Shown here: positions 42,587 to 50,875 of the stretch, piece after piece
Position numbering within the stretch: the stretch's first letter is position 1
Layout of the letters: each line of letters starts with the position of its first letter
Assembly (NCBI GenBank): GCA_024276275.1
Contig: JAJRXM010000079.1
Location: forward strand, 1-58,011
From: Candidatus Zixiibacteriota bacterium
GTDB taxonomy: Bacteria > Zixibacteria > MSB-5A5 > GN15 > FEB-12
Direction of reading: 5' to 3'
Length of the DNA: 58,011 nt
Position numbers and translations under genes: made by a program
The notes under the pieces: model-generated
Databases searched by the model: none
What the model saw: only the letters and a program-made list of their open reading frames with translations
Told to the model about the DNA's origin: nothing

Positions 42587-42614
42587 AAAGCCCGCATCAG
42601 AGCGGGCTTTTTTT
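42587..42614. terminator. Bidirectional terminator after the cytochrome operon
   Basis: AAAGCCCGC-ATCAGA-GCGGGCTTT with long A- and T-runs. It separates the cytochrome operon from the converging Ycf48-like gene. Confidence 0.9.
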
Positions 42615-42640
42615 ATATCTGTAATTTCATAAAACTTTTT

Positions 42641-44278
42641 CTATTCGCCACCAGATAAAGTATGGAAAATTATCCCCCCGCTACCTACTGCCCATCCCAT
42701 ACTTTGACCTACAAAATAGATTGACTGTAGTGAGCTTGTTGTTTCAATAAATTGATTTGTCCAACTAACTCCACCGTTAGTTGTATGAAGTAGCACACCG
42801 TTCTGACCGGTTATCCAACCTAAGGAAGAATTAGCAAAAAATACTGAAAGTAACCCGGGTGCTTGAGGAATTTGTTGATAGCCCCATGTTGCCCCGCCGT
42901 CATTTGTAGAAATGACTAATCCTAATTTTCCGATAGCCCATCCATTTAATGAATCAGTAAAAGTTATCTCTTTAAAGTCATACTTATTACCACTAATAGG
43001 ATTGTTTGGAACCGTTTGTTTTGTCCAAGTTTGCCCACCGTCTGATGTCACCAAAATCACATCTTTTAATCCAGATACCCATCCATGCATATCATCTACA
43101 AATGAGATACCGGTTAAAACTTGTGCTGAATCTACATGCTGTATATTACAATTAAGACCACCATCAGATGTCGCCAGTATAACTCCCGAATCTCCGACAA
43201 TCCATCCCGAGTCAGCATTTATAAAAAATAGATCGCTAAAATCTACAGTTATATTAGATGGAGGAGATTGGAAAACCCAATCAGTTCCTGAATTATTGGA
43301 ATATAAAATTATACCGTTTGAACCAACAGCCCATCCGTTATTATCAACAAATGTTACCCCGCCTAGAATAGAATCTGAACTGGTAGTCGTTGATAAAAAC
43401 AAAACCTCTTCCCAGTTAAGCACCCCGTCTGTTGTTCTAATCATATATCCTGATTTTGTTAGATTATCTATAATATCACCTACTGCCCATCCATTAAGGA
43501 CATCTCTGAAATATACATCGTTAAGATTATTTGCTTTAGGTGAAACTTGAGGTAACCACGACTTCAGACTTACTGTAACGGGAACAGCATAAGGAGAATT
43601 CAATGCTGAATCAGATGAAAGCCAGATAGTATCGGTATGTAGTCCTTTTGTTAAACCGGCTATATCAACTGAAAGAGTAATCTTATCAGTATCATTTACG
43701 TTATAAGTTGTATTTGGAACGGTAAGCCAGGTAGATGAATTCGTTAATGAAAATTGAAAAGGTAATGATGTTGTTGAAATCACATCTAACTCTTGAGTAC
43801 TAGGATTGATGCCGTTTACATTGGCAACAAACTCAAACGACTCCGGTATAGCAGTCATTTCAGAACCTATTTTAAGAACTACCTCTCTTTGAATTATATT
43901 TTTATCAGATGAATCGGTAGCAATTGTGATTGTATCATAATATATCCCTGCAGCTAATAATTGAGGAGTAGATACAGTAATAAAAAACAAAATCGAATCA
44001 GGGGTAAATCCACCTAATGTTTGATTTGAATTAAAAAGATGAAGCCAACTTGAATTATTTGTTACAGTATAGTTTAATACTTTTTCTGATGAACCGGAGA
44101 TATAAAAAAACAATTGACCGGGAGACGGTCCCCCGAATGGTGCTGAAAATAATTGAGGAAAATCAGAAACTATTATTTGGCTGGAATTAGTTTCAATCGG
44201 ATTTGTTGATGTACAGCCGTAATATACAAATGAAATTGACAGTAGAATTAAAAAAGTAGCAATTAAACGTTTGTTCAT
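42641..44278 (-). CDS. Lipoprotein with BACON-like and Ycf48-like beta-propeller repeats
   Basis: 545 residues, ATG 44278 behind GGAAG; lipobox YYGC (Cys22). Residues ~35-240 hold two Ig-like BACON-type domains (NNSSWLHLFNSNQTLGGFTPDSILFFITVS; NSSTWLTVPNTTYNVNDTDKITLSVD). Residues ~245-545 hold about six propeller blades with the GW(A/I)VG...I..T.DGG..W motif, as in Ycf48/BNR proteins. Such propellers help assemble membrane complexes or bind ligands at the surface; no catalytic residues are apparent. It converges on the cytochrome operon, but nothing shows the two are linked. Confidence 0.8.
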   Translation of the reverse strand: MNKRLIATFLILLSISFVYYGCTSTNPIETNSSQIIVSDFPQLFSAPFGGPSPGQLFFYISGSSEKVLNYTVTNNSSWLHLFNSNQTLGGFTPDSILFFITVSTPQLLAAGIYYDTITIATDSSDKNIIQREVVLKIGSEMTAIPESFEFVANVNGINPSTQELDVISTTSLPFQFSLTNSSTWLTVPNTTYNVNDTDKITLSVDIAGLTKGLHTDTIWLSSDSALNSPYAVPVTVSLKSWLPQVSPKANNLNDVYFRDVLNGWAVGDIIDNLTKSGYMIRTTDGVLNWEEVLFLSTTTSSDSILGGVTFVDNNGWAVGSNGIILYSNNSGTDWVFQSPPSNITVDFSDLFFINADSGWIVGDSGVILATSDGGLNCNIQHVDSAQVLTGISFVDDMHGWVSGLKDVILVTSDGGQTWTKQTVPNNPISGNKYDFKEITFTDSLNGWAIGKLGLVISTNDGGATWGYQQIPQAPGLLSVFFANSSLGWITGQNGVLLHTTNGGVSWTNQFIETTSSLQSIYFVGQSMGWAVGSGGIIFHTLSGGE

Positions 44279-44321
44279 ATAATCTTCCTTGAATTAGATA
44301 TGACTTCATACTGCTTTACTC

Positions 44322-44351
44322 TATAAACGTATATCTATATCGATTTGTCAA
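44322..44351 (-). promoter_or_regulatory. Promoter of the Ycf48-like lipoprotein gene
   Basis: Minus strand TTGACA (44351-44346), 18-base spacer, TTTATA (44327-44322), ~45 bases before the start codon. Confidence 0.5.
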
Positions 44352-44363
44352 AAGATTTCATAA

Positions 44364-44388
44364 AAACGGAAGTATATTACTTCCGTTT
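44364..44388 (-). terminator. Terminator of the ABC exporter operon
   Basis: AAACGGAAGTA-TAT-TACTTCCGTTT, with TTTTT following on the minus strand. It overlaps the last stop codon. Confidence 0.8.
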
Positions 44389-46180
44389 ATTTTACAGCTT
44401 CTTCTAACTTATATCTCTTGTATATCTTCGAATAACGACTATCAGCAACAATAAGTTCATTATGAACACCTTTTTCTATTACTTTGCCTTCTTCAAACAG
44501 GTATATCATATCTGTTTTTTCAAGCGTATCCGGTCTGTGTGTAATCAATATCGCGGTCATTTCCGGTAGTACTTCATGTAATCGATCCCATAATGCTGTT
44601 TCTGTTTTAGAATCTAATGCCGAGGTACAGTCATCTAAAATCAATAAATCAGGTTTACCGACCAAAGCCCGGGCTAATCCTAGACGCTGTTTCTGACCTC
44701 CGGATATTGACATACCCCGTGTTCCTATAAACGTATGTATACCTTTCGGGAAAGTTTCAATTTCCTCTTTGAGCTGTGAAACTTCAATAGCCCAATTCAG
44801 TATCTCATCACTAACCTCGGTACGACCCATTAAAATATTATTACGTATAGAGTCAGAAAATAATATAGGCTCCTGAGGTACATATCCGATAGTTTTTCGT
44901 AAATCAGCAAGGGTGAACTTTTTTAATTCATGTCCACCGATTGTAATTTCTCCGCCGGTCGGTTCAACAAGTCTCGGTATCAGATTAATAAACCAGCTCT
45001 TACCCGCACCGACTTTACCGACCAATGCGATTGTTGTACCTTTTTTTATCGTAAGTGTTACATCGTTGATAATACTATGTGAAAGTTCCGGAAAGGTAAA
45101 TGAAACATTCTTAAATTGAATATCATCCATTAGCATATCACTTACAACTGCATCAGAATTTTCCTGCACAAGCTGCGGCATATTTTCAAGTTCCATCAGG
45201 CGATTTATAGAAACAGCTGATTGTCTTGACTTGACTAAAAACTGCCCGATATCAAACATAGGAAAAACCAGCCAAACAGTATAAAATATAAATGACCCGA
45301 GTTTCCCCTGCGACAGTTGAGAATTCATCACCGCATATCCCCCGGCTATCAGAATCACCAATATTGAAAACTGCCAGATATACATATACAGAGATTCAAT
45401 CACCGCATGCATTTTCACCGCATCTATTTCTGCCTGTCGTCTTTTAACCGCAGATTTCTCAAACTTTTCCTTTTGAGCTTTCTCACGGACATACGCTTTC
45501 ACTACTCGAATACCCGAAAAACATGCCTCCAAAATATCATTAAATTTTGATATTCTTCCCTGTAAATAATCATACCTCTTTTCAAGCACCGAAGCACTGA
45601 TAAAAAATATAACTATTAATATCGGTAGAGGTCCGACTGCCCACATAGTCATAACCGGGCCTATCGTAATCATCATCGATATTGTAAACCCGACCATAAG
45701 CAACGCTTCATACAGCCTGAATATCCCCGAACAGGCAAACCATGACAATTTTTCAGCAACATCATCGGTCATACGGGTTACCAAATCACCGGTGCGGTAC
45801 TTGTTAAAAAAGTCCGGACCTTTTGTTGTTGTAGAATTAAACGATTCCTGTCTGAACATCCACTCCAATTTAACATTCATCCATGCACGATGTCCCTGCA
45901 CGATGAGATACAACACAGAAGCAATCAGTCCTAAAATTATAAAACTGAAACCGAATGAAATTTCGGGTGTCAAAGAAAACTTCGCTCCGATATTTGCTAA
46001 AAACTCGGCAAAGGCATCATCTGGTATTCTCTGTTCATTCATATAATCAATTGTAAAATCAATCATTCTCGGTATCGAAACTTGAAAAACAACTTGTATC
46101 GGTGTTAGAAATATTAATACAGCTAACACACCCAAATGTTTTTTATAATACTGCCAAAGCCATTTAAATTTATCCAGCAT
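44387..46180 (-). CDS. Heterodimeric ABC exporter subunit with degenerate catalytic site
   Basis: A half-transporter of ~597 residues: six membrane helices (residues ~15-310) fused to an ATPase domain. The chosen start is ATG 46180, with GGAG nine bases upstream; the ATG at 46195 lacks a site. Walker A is GKVGAGKS, the signature SISGGQKQRLGLARAL is intact, but Walker B reads LLILDDCTSALD, with Asp where the catalytic Glu belongs. This asymmetry marks heterodimeric exporters such as TM287/288 and BmrCD, where one site is inactive. The start overlaps the stop of the next-upstream half-transporter gene, so the two are coupled. Confidence 0.9.
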   Translation of the reverse strand: MLDKFKWLWQYYKKHLGVLAVLIFLTPIQVVFQVSIPRMIDFTIDYMNEQRIPDDAFAEFLANIGAKFSLTPEISFGFSFIILGLIASVLYLIVQGHRAWMNVKLEWMFRQESFNSTTTKGPDFFNKYRTGDLVTRMTDDVAEKLSWFACSGIFRLYEALLMVGFTISMMITIGPVMTMWAVGPLPILIVIFFISASVLEKRYDYLQGRISKFNDILEACFSGIRVVKAYVREKAQKEKFEKSAVKRRQAEIDAVKMHAVIESLYMYIWQFSILVILIAGGYAVMNSQLSQGKLGSFIFYTVWLVFPMFDIGQFLVKSRQSAVSINRLMELENMPQLVQENSDAVVSDMLMDDIQFKNVSFTFPELSHSIINDVTLTIKKGTTIALVGKVGAGKSWFINLIPRLVEPTGGEITIGGHELKKFTLADLRKTIGYVPQEPILFSDSIRNNILMGRTEVSDEILNWAIEVSQLKEEIETFPKGIHTFIGTRGMSISGGQKQRLGLARALVGKPDLLILDDCTSALDSKTETALWDRLHEVLPEMTAILITHRPDTLEKTDMIYLFEEGKVIEKGVHNELIVADSRYSKIYKRYKLEEAVK

Positions 46181-47969
46181 CAGCGAACTCTCCATTTCTT
46201 GATTTAAACTGAAGATGAAAGAGGTTCGAGTAATATCCTTTTTGTTGAATCAATTCCAGATGTGTACCTCGTTCTATTATTTCACCTTGTTTAAGCACTA
46301 ATATCTCATCAACATCTAAAATAGTAGATAACCGATGAGCAATAATCAAAGAAGTCCTACCTTCCATTAACCTTTTTAATGATGCCTGAATCATTCGTTC
46401 AGTTTCAGGGTCGATTGAAGATGTTGCTTCATCTAAAATCAACAGGTCGGGGTTTACTACTAAAGCACGAGCAAAAGACAATAGTTGCCTTTCTCCCCTA
46501 CTGAAGTTTGACCCTTTTTCAGATACTTTTGTATCAAACTGTTTGTTCAGTTTTAAAATAAAACTCTCTGCTTCAACAGTATTAGCAGCACGGATAATAT
46601 CCTCTTTACTGACATTGTCTGCTTCAAGTGAAATATTACTATTCACATCACCCGGGAACAAAACAATATCTTGCAATACCAAAGCAAACCGTTTTCTAAA
46701 TTTAAAAGTAGGTATTGATTTTATATCATGCCCGTCAATTCGTATAGTTCCTTTTTGAGGGTCATAATATCTGAGCATCAAAGAAATCACCGTTGATTTT
46801 CCACCGCCGGTAACTCCGACCAGTGCTACCCGTTTACCTTTTTCTATTTCAAAGGAAACATTTTTTAAAACGTAGTTTTCATCATCGGTATAAGAAAATG
46901 ACACATTTTCAAATGTAACAGACTTCTGTAACCCATTCCATACAGCCGGTTTTAACGGCTGCTTAATTCTGGACTCTTCTGAAAGAAGTGAAAATATCCG
47001 TTTTGAACCGGCAATTGCTTTTTGGAAAGTTGCGAGTTGTTCCGAAGAACGCCATATCGGTTCAAATGACCGCCATATATATATTATAAACATGACTATT
47101 GTTCCAAATGTAACTCCTAACAGAGGTCCTAATATAAGAACCAATCCAATCTTCACATATTCAAAAAAGAAAACAGTATTAAAAAAGAGAATTGCTCCTA
47201 TATTCACATAAACATCATTGCTAAACTTAATCTGGTTCGCATTATACACTTTTTTTCTGGCATATTCACCTCGGTGAAAAATCTGTACAATTGACATGCC
47301 GTGTAAAAACTCTGTTAAGGCTGCGGTAACATCTGCCATATTTTTCCGCACCTCATAAAACCTTGGTGTTGTTTTTTTATGGAAGATATAAATAAGTAAA
47401 CCGATAACCGGAACATTCAGAAAAAGCACTATGGCAAGTTTCCAATTGAAATAAAACAAAATTGAATATATCCCGATCAACAAAATAATATCACCTAAAA
47501 TTAACACTATCGTGTTTGTAAAAAGCAGACGCAACGACTCACAGTCAGACTCTACCCTTGCAAGAAGTCGACCTACCAGATTTTTATCAAAATAGTTTAC
47601 ATCAAGTGATAATATATGATGAAACAATGTCCGCTTTAATGTAAGCATCACATCCTGCCCGATTGTATCAAGCTTAATCCGCATATAGTATTGCAATGCA
47701 ATCGTTATAAGTTGTATAACTCCGATACCTGCAACGGTAAACAGCAACCCGGAGAAATCTTTGTCAGGGACATTTACATCTAAAGCTATTTTCAATAAAT
47801 ACGGCCATGTCAGTGAAAAAAGTGTTGTTCCGGCAAGTAATGAAAGACAGATAAACAATCCTTTTTTATGCTCGACCAAGAAAGGAAGCAATTTTTTCAT
47901 TGCTTCTTTATAACTGATTTCTAACTCTACATCTTGTAATTTTTCGTCTTCGTAATACTCTGTACTCAT
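46170..47969 (-). CDS. Heterodimeric ABC exporter subunit with canonical catalytic site
   Basis: 599 residues, ATG 47969 behind AGGA. Six membrane helices (residues ~35-320) are fused to an ATPase domain with Walker A GVTGGGKS, signature NFSRGERQLLSFARAL (Arg replaces the second Gly of LSGGQ) and Walker B LLILDEATSSIDPETE with the catalytic Glu, then IIAHRL. Heterodimeric type IV exporters often pump drugs or lipids; the substrate is unknown here. It is preceded by a leader region with a small ORF and terminator (48036-48290). Confidence 0.9.
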   Translation of the reverse strand: MSTEYYEDEKLQDVELEISYKEAMKKLLPFLVEHKKGLFICLSLLAGTTLFSLTWPYLLKIALDVNVPDKDFSGLLFTVAGIGVIQLITIALQYYMRIKLDTIGQDVMLTLKRTLFHHILSLDVNYFDKNLVGRLLARVESDCESLRLLFTNTIVLILGDIILLIGIYSILFYFNWKLAIVLFLNVPVIGLLIYIFHKKTTPRFYEVRKNMADVTAALTEFLHGMSIVQIFHRGEYARKKVYNANQIKFSNDVYVNIGAILFFNTVFFFEYVKIGLVLILGPLLGVTFGTIVMFIIYIWRSFEPIWRSSEQLATFQKAIAGSKRIFSLLSEESRIKQPLKPAVWNGLQKSVTFENVSFSYTDDENYVLKNVSFEIEKGKRVALVGVTGGGKSTVISLMLRYYDPQKGTIRIDGHDIKSIPTFKFRKRFALVLQDIVLFPGDVNSNISLEADNVSKEDIIRAANTVEAESFILKLNKQFDTKVSEKGSNFSRGERQLLSFARALVVNPDLLILDEATSSIDPETERMIQASLKRLMEGRTSLIIAHRLSTILDVDEILVLKQGEIIERGTHLELIQQKGYYSNLFHLQFKSRNGEFADAG

Positions 47970-48035
47970 AATATTTTTTCCTGCTAAAACTTGTTTATAT
48001 CTTATCTAATCAAGTTCAGCGATAGTTATATATAC

Positions 48036-48073
48036 AAAAAAACCGCCGAACCACACTATCAGGGTCTCGACGG
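48036..48073 (-). terminator. Intrinsic terminator/attenuator in the ABC exporter leader
   Basis: On the minus strand CCGTCGA(G)ACC pairs with GGTTCGGCGG (10 bp, one bulged G and one G-T pair; loop CTGATAGTGT), followed by seven T. It lies between the small leader ORF and the ABC genes, so it would block them unless disrupted. The 5' arm can instead pair with the leader ORF (see that entry). Confidence 0.8.
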
Positions 48074-48102
48074 ACAACAATTATACAATATAGTATATAA
48101 TG

Positions 48103-48186
48103 CTATTCTATGAGGTTACAACCTCCGCCGAGCATACAAATCACGGGATTTGCCTGTAGAGTGCTATTTTTCATAAATAAGTTCAT
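48103..48186 (-). CDS. 27-residue leader peptide ORF upstream of the ABC exporter
   Basis: ATG 48186 sits eight bases after AAGGA and the ORF ends at TAG 48103-48105. The peptide starts MNLFMKNST and ends ICMLGGGCNLIE. It has a promoter, ribosome site and downstream terminator of its own. The codons for Leu19-Gly-Gly (CTCGGCGGA, 48132-48124) are complementary over nine bases (one G-T pair) to the terminator's 5' arm (TCCGTCGAG). A ribosome pausing early in this ORF would leave them free to form an antiterminator. This is the layout of ribosome-mediated attenuation, as for bmrB ahead of bmrCD in Bacillus subtilis. Alternatives are a functional small protein or a small RNA. Confidence 0.6.
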   Translation of the reverse strand: MNLFMKNSTLQANPVICMLGGGCNLIE

Positions 48187-48261
48187 TAAATTATTCCTTA
48201 TTTGTAAGCTATAAATCTTTGCAGCTTGGCTTTGGGTTAACATTTTAATTTCAATCTTAAT

Positions 48262-48290
48262 AAGTTATGTTTGTTTATTTTGTTTGTCAA
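48262..48290 (-). promoter_or_regulatory. Promoter of the leader ORF/ABC exporter unit
   Basis: Minus strand TTGACA (48290-48285), exactly 17 bases, TAACTT (48267-48262). The predicted start near 48255 gives a ~220-base leader up to the terminator. The remaining bases of the 47970-48359 gap are AT-rich and show no other feature. Confidence 0.6.
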
Positions 48291-48359
48291 ACGATTTTTT
48301 TTACTTTTTCTTTTCATTTTTAAATTGAAATAAAAGAAAGATACATTGATATTCCTAAC

Positions 48360-49550
48360 ATGCATGACTACAAAAAATCTGCCTTTATACTATTTATAAT
48401 CATTTTACTCTTTGAAACGGCTGTTGCAATCATTGGAAATATACATACCCGAGAGCCTTGGGGGGATGAATTACATTTTTACAACACTATTTTATTATTC
48501 GGGAACGGCATCACATTAGACCTCATAACACATTATAATGAAATGTCTACTCCGGTACCGTTTATCATGTATGCATGGGTAGGAAAACTATTTGGGTTTG
48601 AACTTTTCAAACTCAGATTATTTTCAATACTACTTGCAATAATAACATATCTCATTTTTCATCGCATTTTATTTGAAAAATTAACAAATAAAAAACTCGC
48701 ATTCTACGGTACTCTCTTTTTAGTTATACATCCGTACATGGTCGGACTATCTATTTTTGTCTTTACCGATATGCCGGCAATTATGTTTTTACTCATCGCA
48801 TACTACACTTTTGAAAAAGATAAATTTTATCTTTCAGCTGTCTCGATAACTCTTGCTATTTTATGTCGTCAATATATGCTGTTTTTTCTTCCGGTAATGT
48901 TTATCTACATATTAATACAAAATAAAAAGAATCCACTAATACGTATAATAACAAATTCTATTCTTCCCGCCATTCCCTACCTGCTACTCGTTCTTTTGTG
49001 GGGCGGAACTTCTCCAGACAACGAGTTTCGTAAGCTTCATCTGTCTGAAAACTTTTCTTTTCATGTCGATAACTTCTTTTTATACATATCTCTGTTATCT
49101 ATCTACTTACTCCCATTCTATTTCTTCATGATAAAAAAATTTTACAGCAATAAGAAAATTCTTGGAATTTCTTTCGGACTGTCGTTGTTCTATTTCCTCT
49201 TCCCTATACAACCTTCTATTTATTCACAGGATATAGGAGTCTATACTGTCGGTCTGTTTCACAAAGCATTAAAGCTTTTCATTTTTTCAGACACTATAAT
49301 ACAAGGTATTTTTTATATTTCAGTTCTTCTCGGACTTCCGGTATTGCTTACATTCATAAAAGAGACTTTTGAAAGTTACAGAAAAAAAGAGATTAATCAA
49401 ATTAGCTTCTTAAACCTGACAATTATTCTCTTTTTTCTTGTGATGCCGTTTTCATATTTAGGATGGGAAAAGTATTTCATGCCGATCCTCCCATTTGTGA
49501 TACTCCGATTACTGATTTTCATTAAAAACCCTTCGACAAGTTCAGGATGA
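48360..49550 (+). CDS. GT39/ArnT-like membrane glycosyltransferase-type protein
   Basis: 396 residues with about ten membrane helices. The first loop contains IHTREPWGDELHFYNT, where a D-E pair sits at the position of the catalytic acidic residue of polyprenol-phosphate-dependent GT-C enzymes (usually DE in the first periplasmic loop). Later LSIFVFTDMPAIMFLLIAYYTFEKDK resembles the T.MP...F....L block of the dolichyl-phosphate-mannose/ArnT families. It is shorter than ArnT and lacks the soluble C-terminal domain. The last residues NPSTSSG and the TGA stop come from a dispersed repeat at 49529-49551, so the original C-terminus may have been altered. Confidence 0.7.
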   Translation: MHDYKKSAFILFIIILLFETAVAIIGNIHTREPWGDELHFYNTILLFGNGITLDLITHYNEMSTPVPFIMYAWVGKLFGFELFKLRLFSILLAIITYLIFHRILFEKLTNKKLAFYGTLFLVIHPYMVGLSIFVFTDMPAIMFLLIAYYTFEKDKFYLSAVSITLAILCRQYMLFFLPVMFIYILIQNKKNPLIRIITNSILPAIPYLLLVLLWGGTSPDNEFRKLHLSENFSFHVDNFFLYISLLSIYLLPFYFFMIKKFYSNKKILGISFGLSLFYFLFPIQPSIYSQDIGVYTVGLFHKALKLFIFSDTIIQGIFYISVLLGLPVLLTFIKETFESYRKKEINQISFLNLTIILFFLVMPFSYLGWEKYFMPILPFVILRLLIFIKNPSTSSG

Positions 49551-49551
49551 C
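49529..49551 (+). repeat. Dispersed repeat copy forming the 3' end of the GT39-like gene
   Basis: CCTTCGACAAGTTCAGGATG is a copy of the TTCGAC...CAGG(G/A)TGA element found near 23950-24160 and 56950-57180. It supplies the last codons and the stop. Confidence 0.75.
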
Positions 49552-49564
49552 ATTCAGAACAAAA

Positions 49565-50113
49565 CTATATCAGTAAAGTTTGAATTGCAAGCCCTATCAA
49601 TATAAGACCGCCGATAATTCCTGCAGTTTTACCTAACCTCATCCCCAAAGTGCGACCAAAGACTAGACCAAGGATAGTCATCGATGCTGCCACTACTCCG
49701 ATGATAAGTGTCGGATATAATATCTCAACCCCCACTAATGCCAAAGTAAACCCTGCTGCCAAAGCATCAATAGAAGTGGCAAACATGAGCACAAGCAAAC
49801 TTGCTCCGCGGGTTGGATCCCCTTTCCAACTTTCTTCTGCAGGTTTAAACTGTTCCCAAATTAATCGACCTCCCAAAATTGCTAGTATAACCGCAGCTAT
49901 AATTTTAGCATAAATACCAAATGACCCCGCAATATAATCACCCGCCATCCATCCGATTATCGGCATCCCAAACTGAGCAAATCCAAAATGGAACGAAAGC
50001 CTGAATATTGTCCATTTTTCCAGTTTTCCGAGACGGATTCCGACTGCTATTGCCACAGCAAAAGCATCAAATGCTAACGCAAACGCTAAAACAAAGATAT
50101 TCACAAAATCCAT
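49565..50113 (-). CDS. mntP: Manganese efflux pump MntP
   Basis: A six-helix DUF204/MntP exporter of 182 residues from ATG 50113, which has GAGGAG 11 bases upstream; the TTG at 50122 is too close to that site. Two related three-helix halves carry the paired motifs ALAFDAFAVAIAVG and MFATSIDALAAGFTLAL, whose Asp residues bind the metal, and LGGRLIWEQF. It protects against excess Mn2+. No manganese riboswitch fits in the short 5' UTR. Confidence 0.93.
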   Translation of the reverse strand: MDFVNIFVLAFALAFDAFAVAIAVGIRLGKLEKWTIFRLSFHFGFAQFGMPIIGWMAGDYIAGSFGIYAKIIAAVILAILGGRLIWEQFKPAEESWKGDPTRGASLLVLMFATSIDALAAGFTLALVGVEILYPTLIIGVVAASMTILGLVFGRTLGMRLGKTAGIIGGLILIGLAIQTLLI

Positions 50114-50143
50114 AGAAATCAAAACTCCTCTTTAGTCCAATGT

Positions 50144-50172
50144 TATATAACAACTTAGGACAGATATTTCAA
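50144..50172 (-). promoter_or_regulatory. mntP promoter
   Basis: Minus strand TTGAAA (50172-50167), 17 bases, TATATA (50149-50144), ~30 bases before the start codon. Confidence 0.5.
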
Positions 50173-50241
50173 CCAATTATTTATAATTCTCTTTAATCAT
50201 TACTTTTTTATAATATATTTTAGATATTTACAAAATTATAC

Positions 50242-50270
50242 TTTACATTTTTGTATTCTTTTCGTATAGT
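50242..50270 (+). promoter_or_regulatory. SUF operon promoter
   Basis: TTTACA (50242-50247), exactly 17 bases, TATAGT (50265-50270), predicted start near 50277, ~35 bases before the Rrf2 start codon. The regulator probably binds across this site, but I see no clear dyad operator. Confidence 0.6.
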
Positions 50271-50311
50271 TGATGGACTTTTGATTATAAGCTGTTGCGA
50301 AAGGTAACATT

Positions 50312-50839
50312 ATGAGGATTTCAGCCCTCGAAGAATATGGTCTCAGATGTCTTGTCTCACTTGCCAAAGCAGGTTGCGAAGGACAATTATCTATTTCAGA
50401 TATTTCTGAAAAAGAAGGATTATCGGTACCATATACATCGAAATTGCTCTCGATTTTACGAAAATCAGGTTTAGTAACTGCTGTTCGTGGTCGTGGTGGT
50501 GGTTTTTGCATTGCCAGAGATCCTAAAGAGATTAACCTTTTAGAAGTTATAACTGCTTTGGGCGGGCCGCTTATTGACCCCAACCACTGTGATAAATTTT
50601 CAGGACAATTAGACAAATGTATTCACACAGATAACTGTTCGGTTCAATATACTTTGGCAGGTCTATCAAAAATTGTCGGTCAGTTTTTAACCTCCTCTAC
50701 ATTAGAAGATATTCTCAACGGCTCTAACTTCAACGATATCACTTTGATAAAGTCAAATGTTACCTTAATGACAGACTCGGAAAAAGAAGAATTAAATAAC
50801 TCTTTAAATTTTACCCAAAAAGATGAAATAAACAAATAG
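50312..50839 (+). CDS. Rrf2/IscR-type iron-sulfur-sensing regulator of the SUF operon
   Basis: 175 residues, ATG behind AAAGG. An N-terminal winged helix-turn-helix (MRISALEEYGLRCLVSLAKAG, LSVPYTSKLLSILRKSGLVTAVRGRGGGFCIARDP) is followed by a three-Cys cluster at C93, C103 and C109 that would bind a [2Fe-2S] cluster, close to IscR C92/C98/C104 in spacing. It is the first gene of the operon and 36 bases precede sufC. By analogy with IscR/SufR it should repress or activate this operon according to the Fe-S state. A longer, less conserved C-terminal tail (~40 residues) follows. Confidence 0.9.
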   Translation: MRISALEEYGLRCLVSLAKAGCEGQLSISDISEKEGLSVPYTSKLLSILRKSGLVTAVRGRGGGFCIARDPKEINLLEVITALGGPLIDPNHCDKFSGQLDKCIHTDNCSVQYTLAGLSKIVGQFLTSSTLEDILNGSNFNDITLIKSNVTLMTDSEKEELNNSLNFTQKDEINK

Positions 50840-50875
50840 AAAACAATATGATAAAACATAAAAGGATTATGTAAT

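Noticed and set aside
37729-50161. 13-base match AACAACTTAGGAC upstream of both the cytochrome operon and mntP
   Set aside because: Several such 13-mer pairs are expected by chance in 58 kb. No further similarity surrounds them.
50123-50170. Manganese (yybP-ykoY) riboswitch before mntP
   Set aside because: The promoter lies ~30 bases from the start codon, leaving no room for the structured leader.
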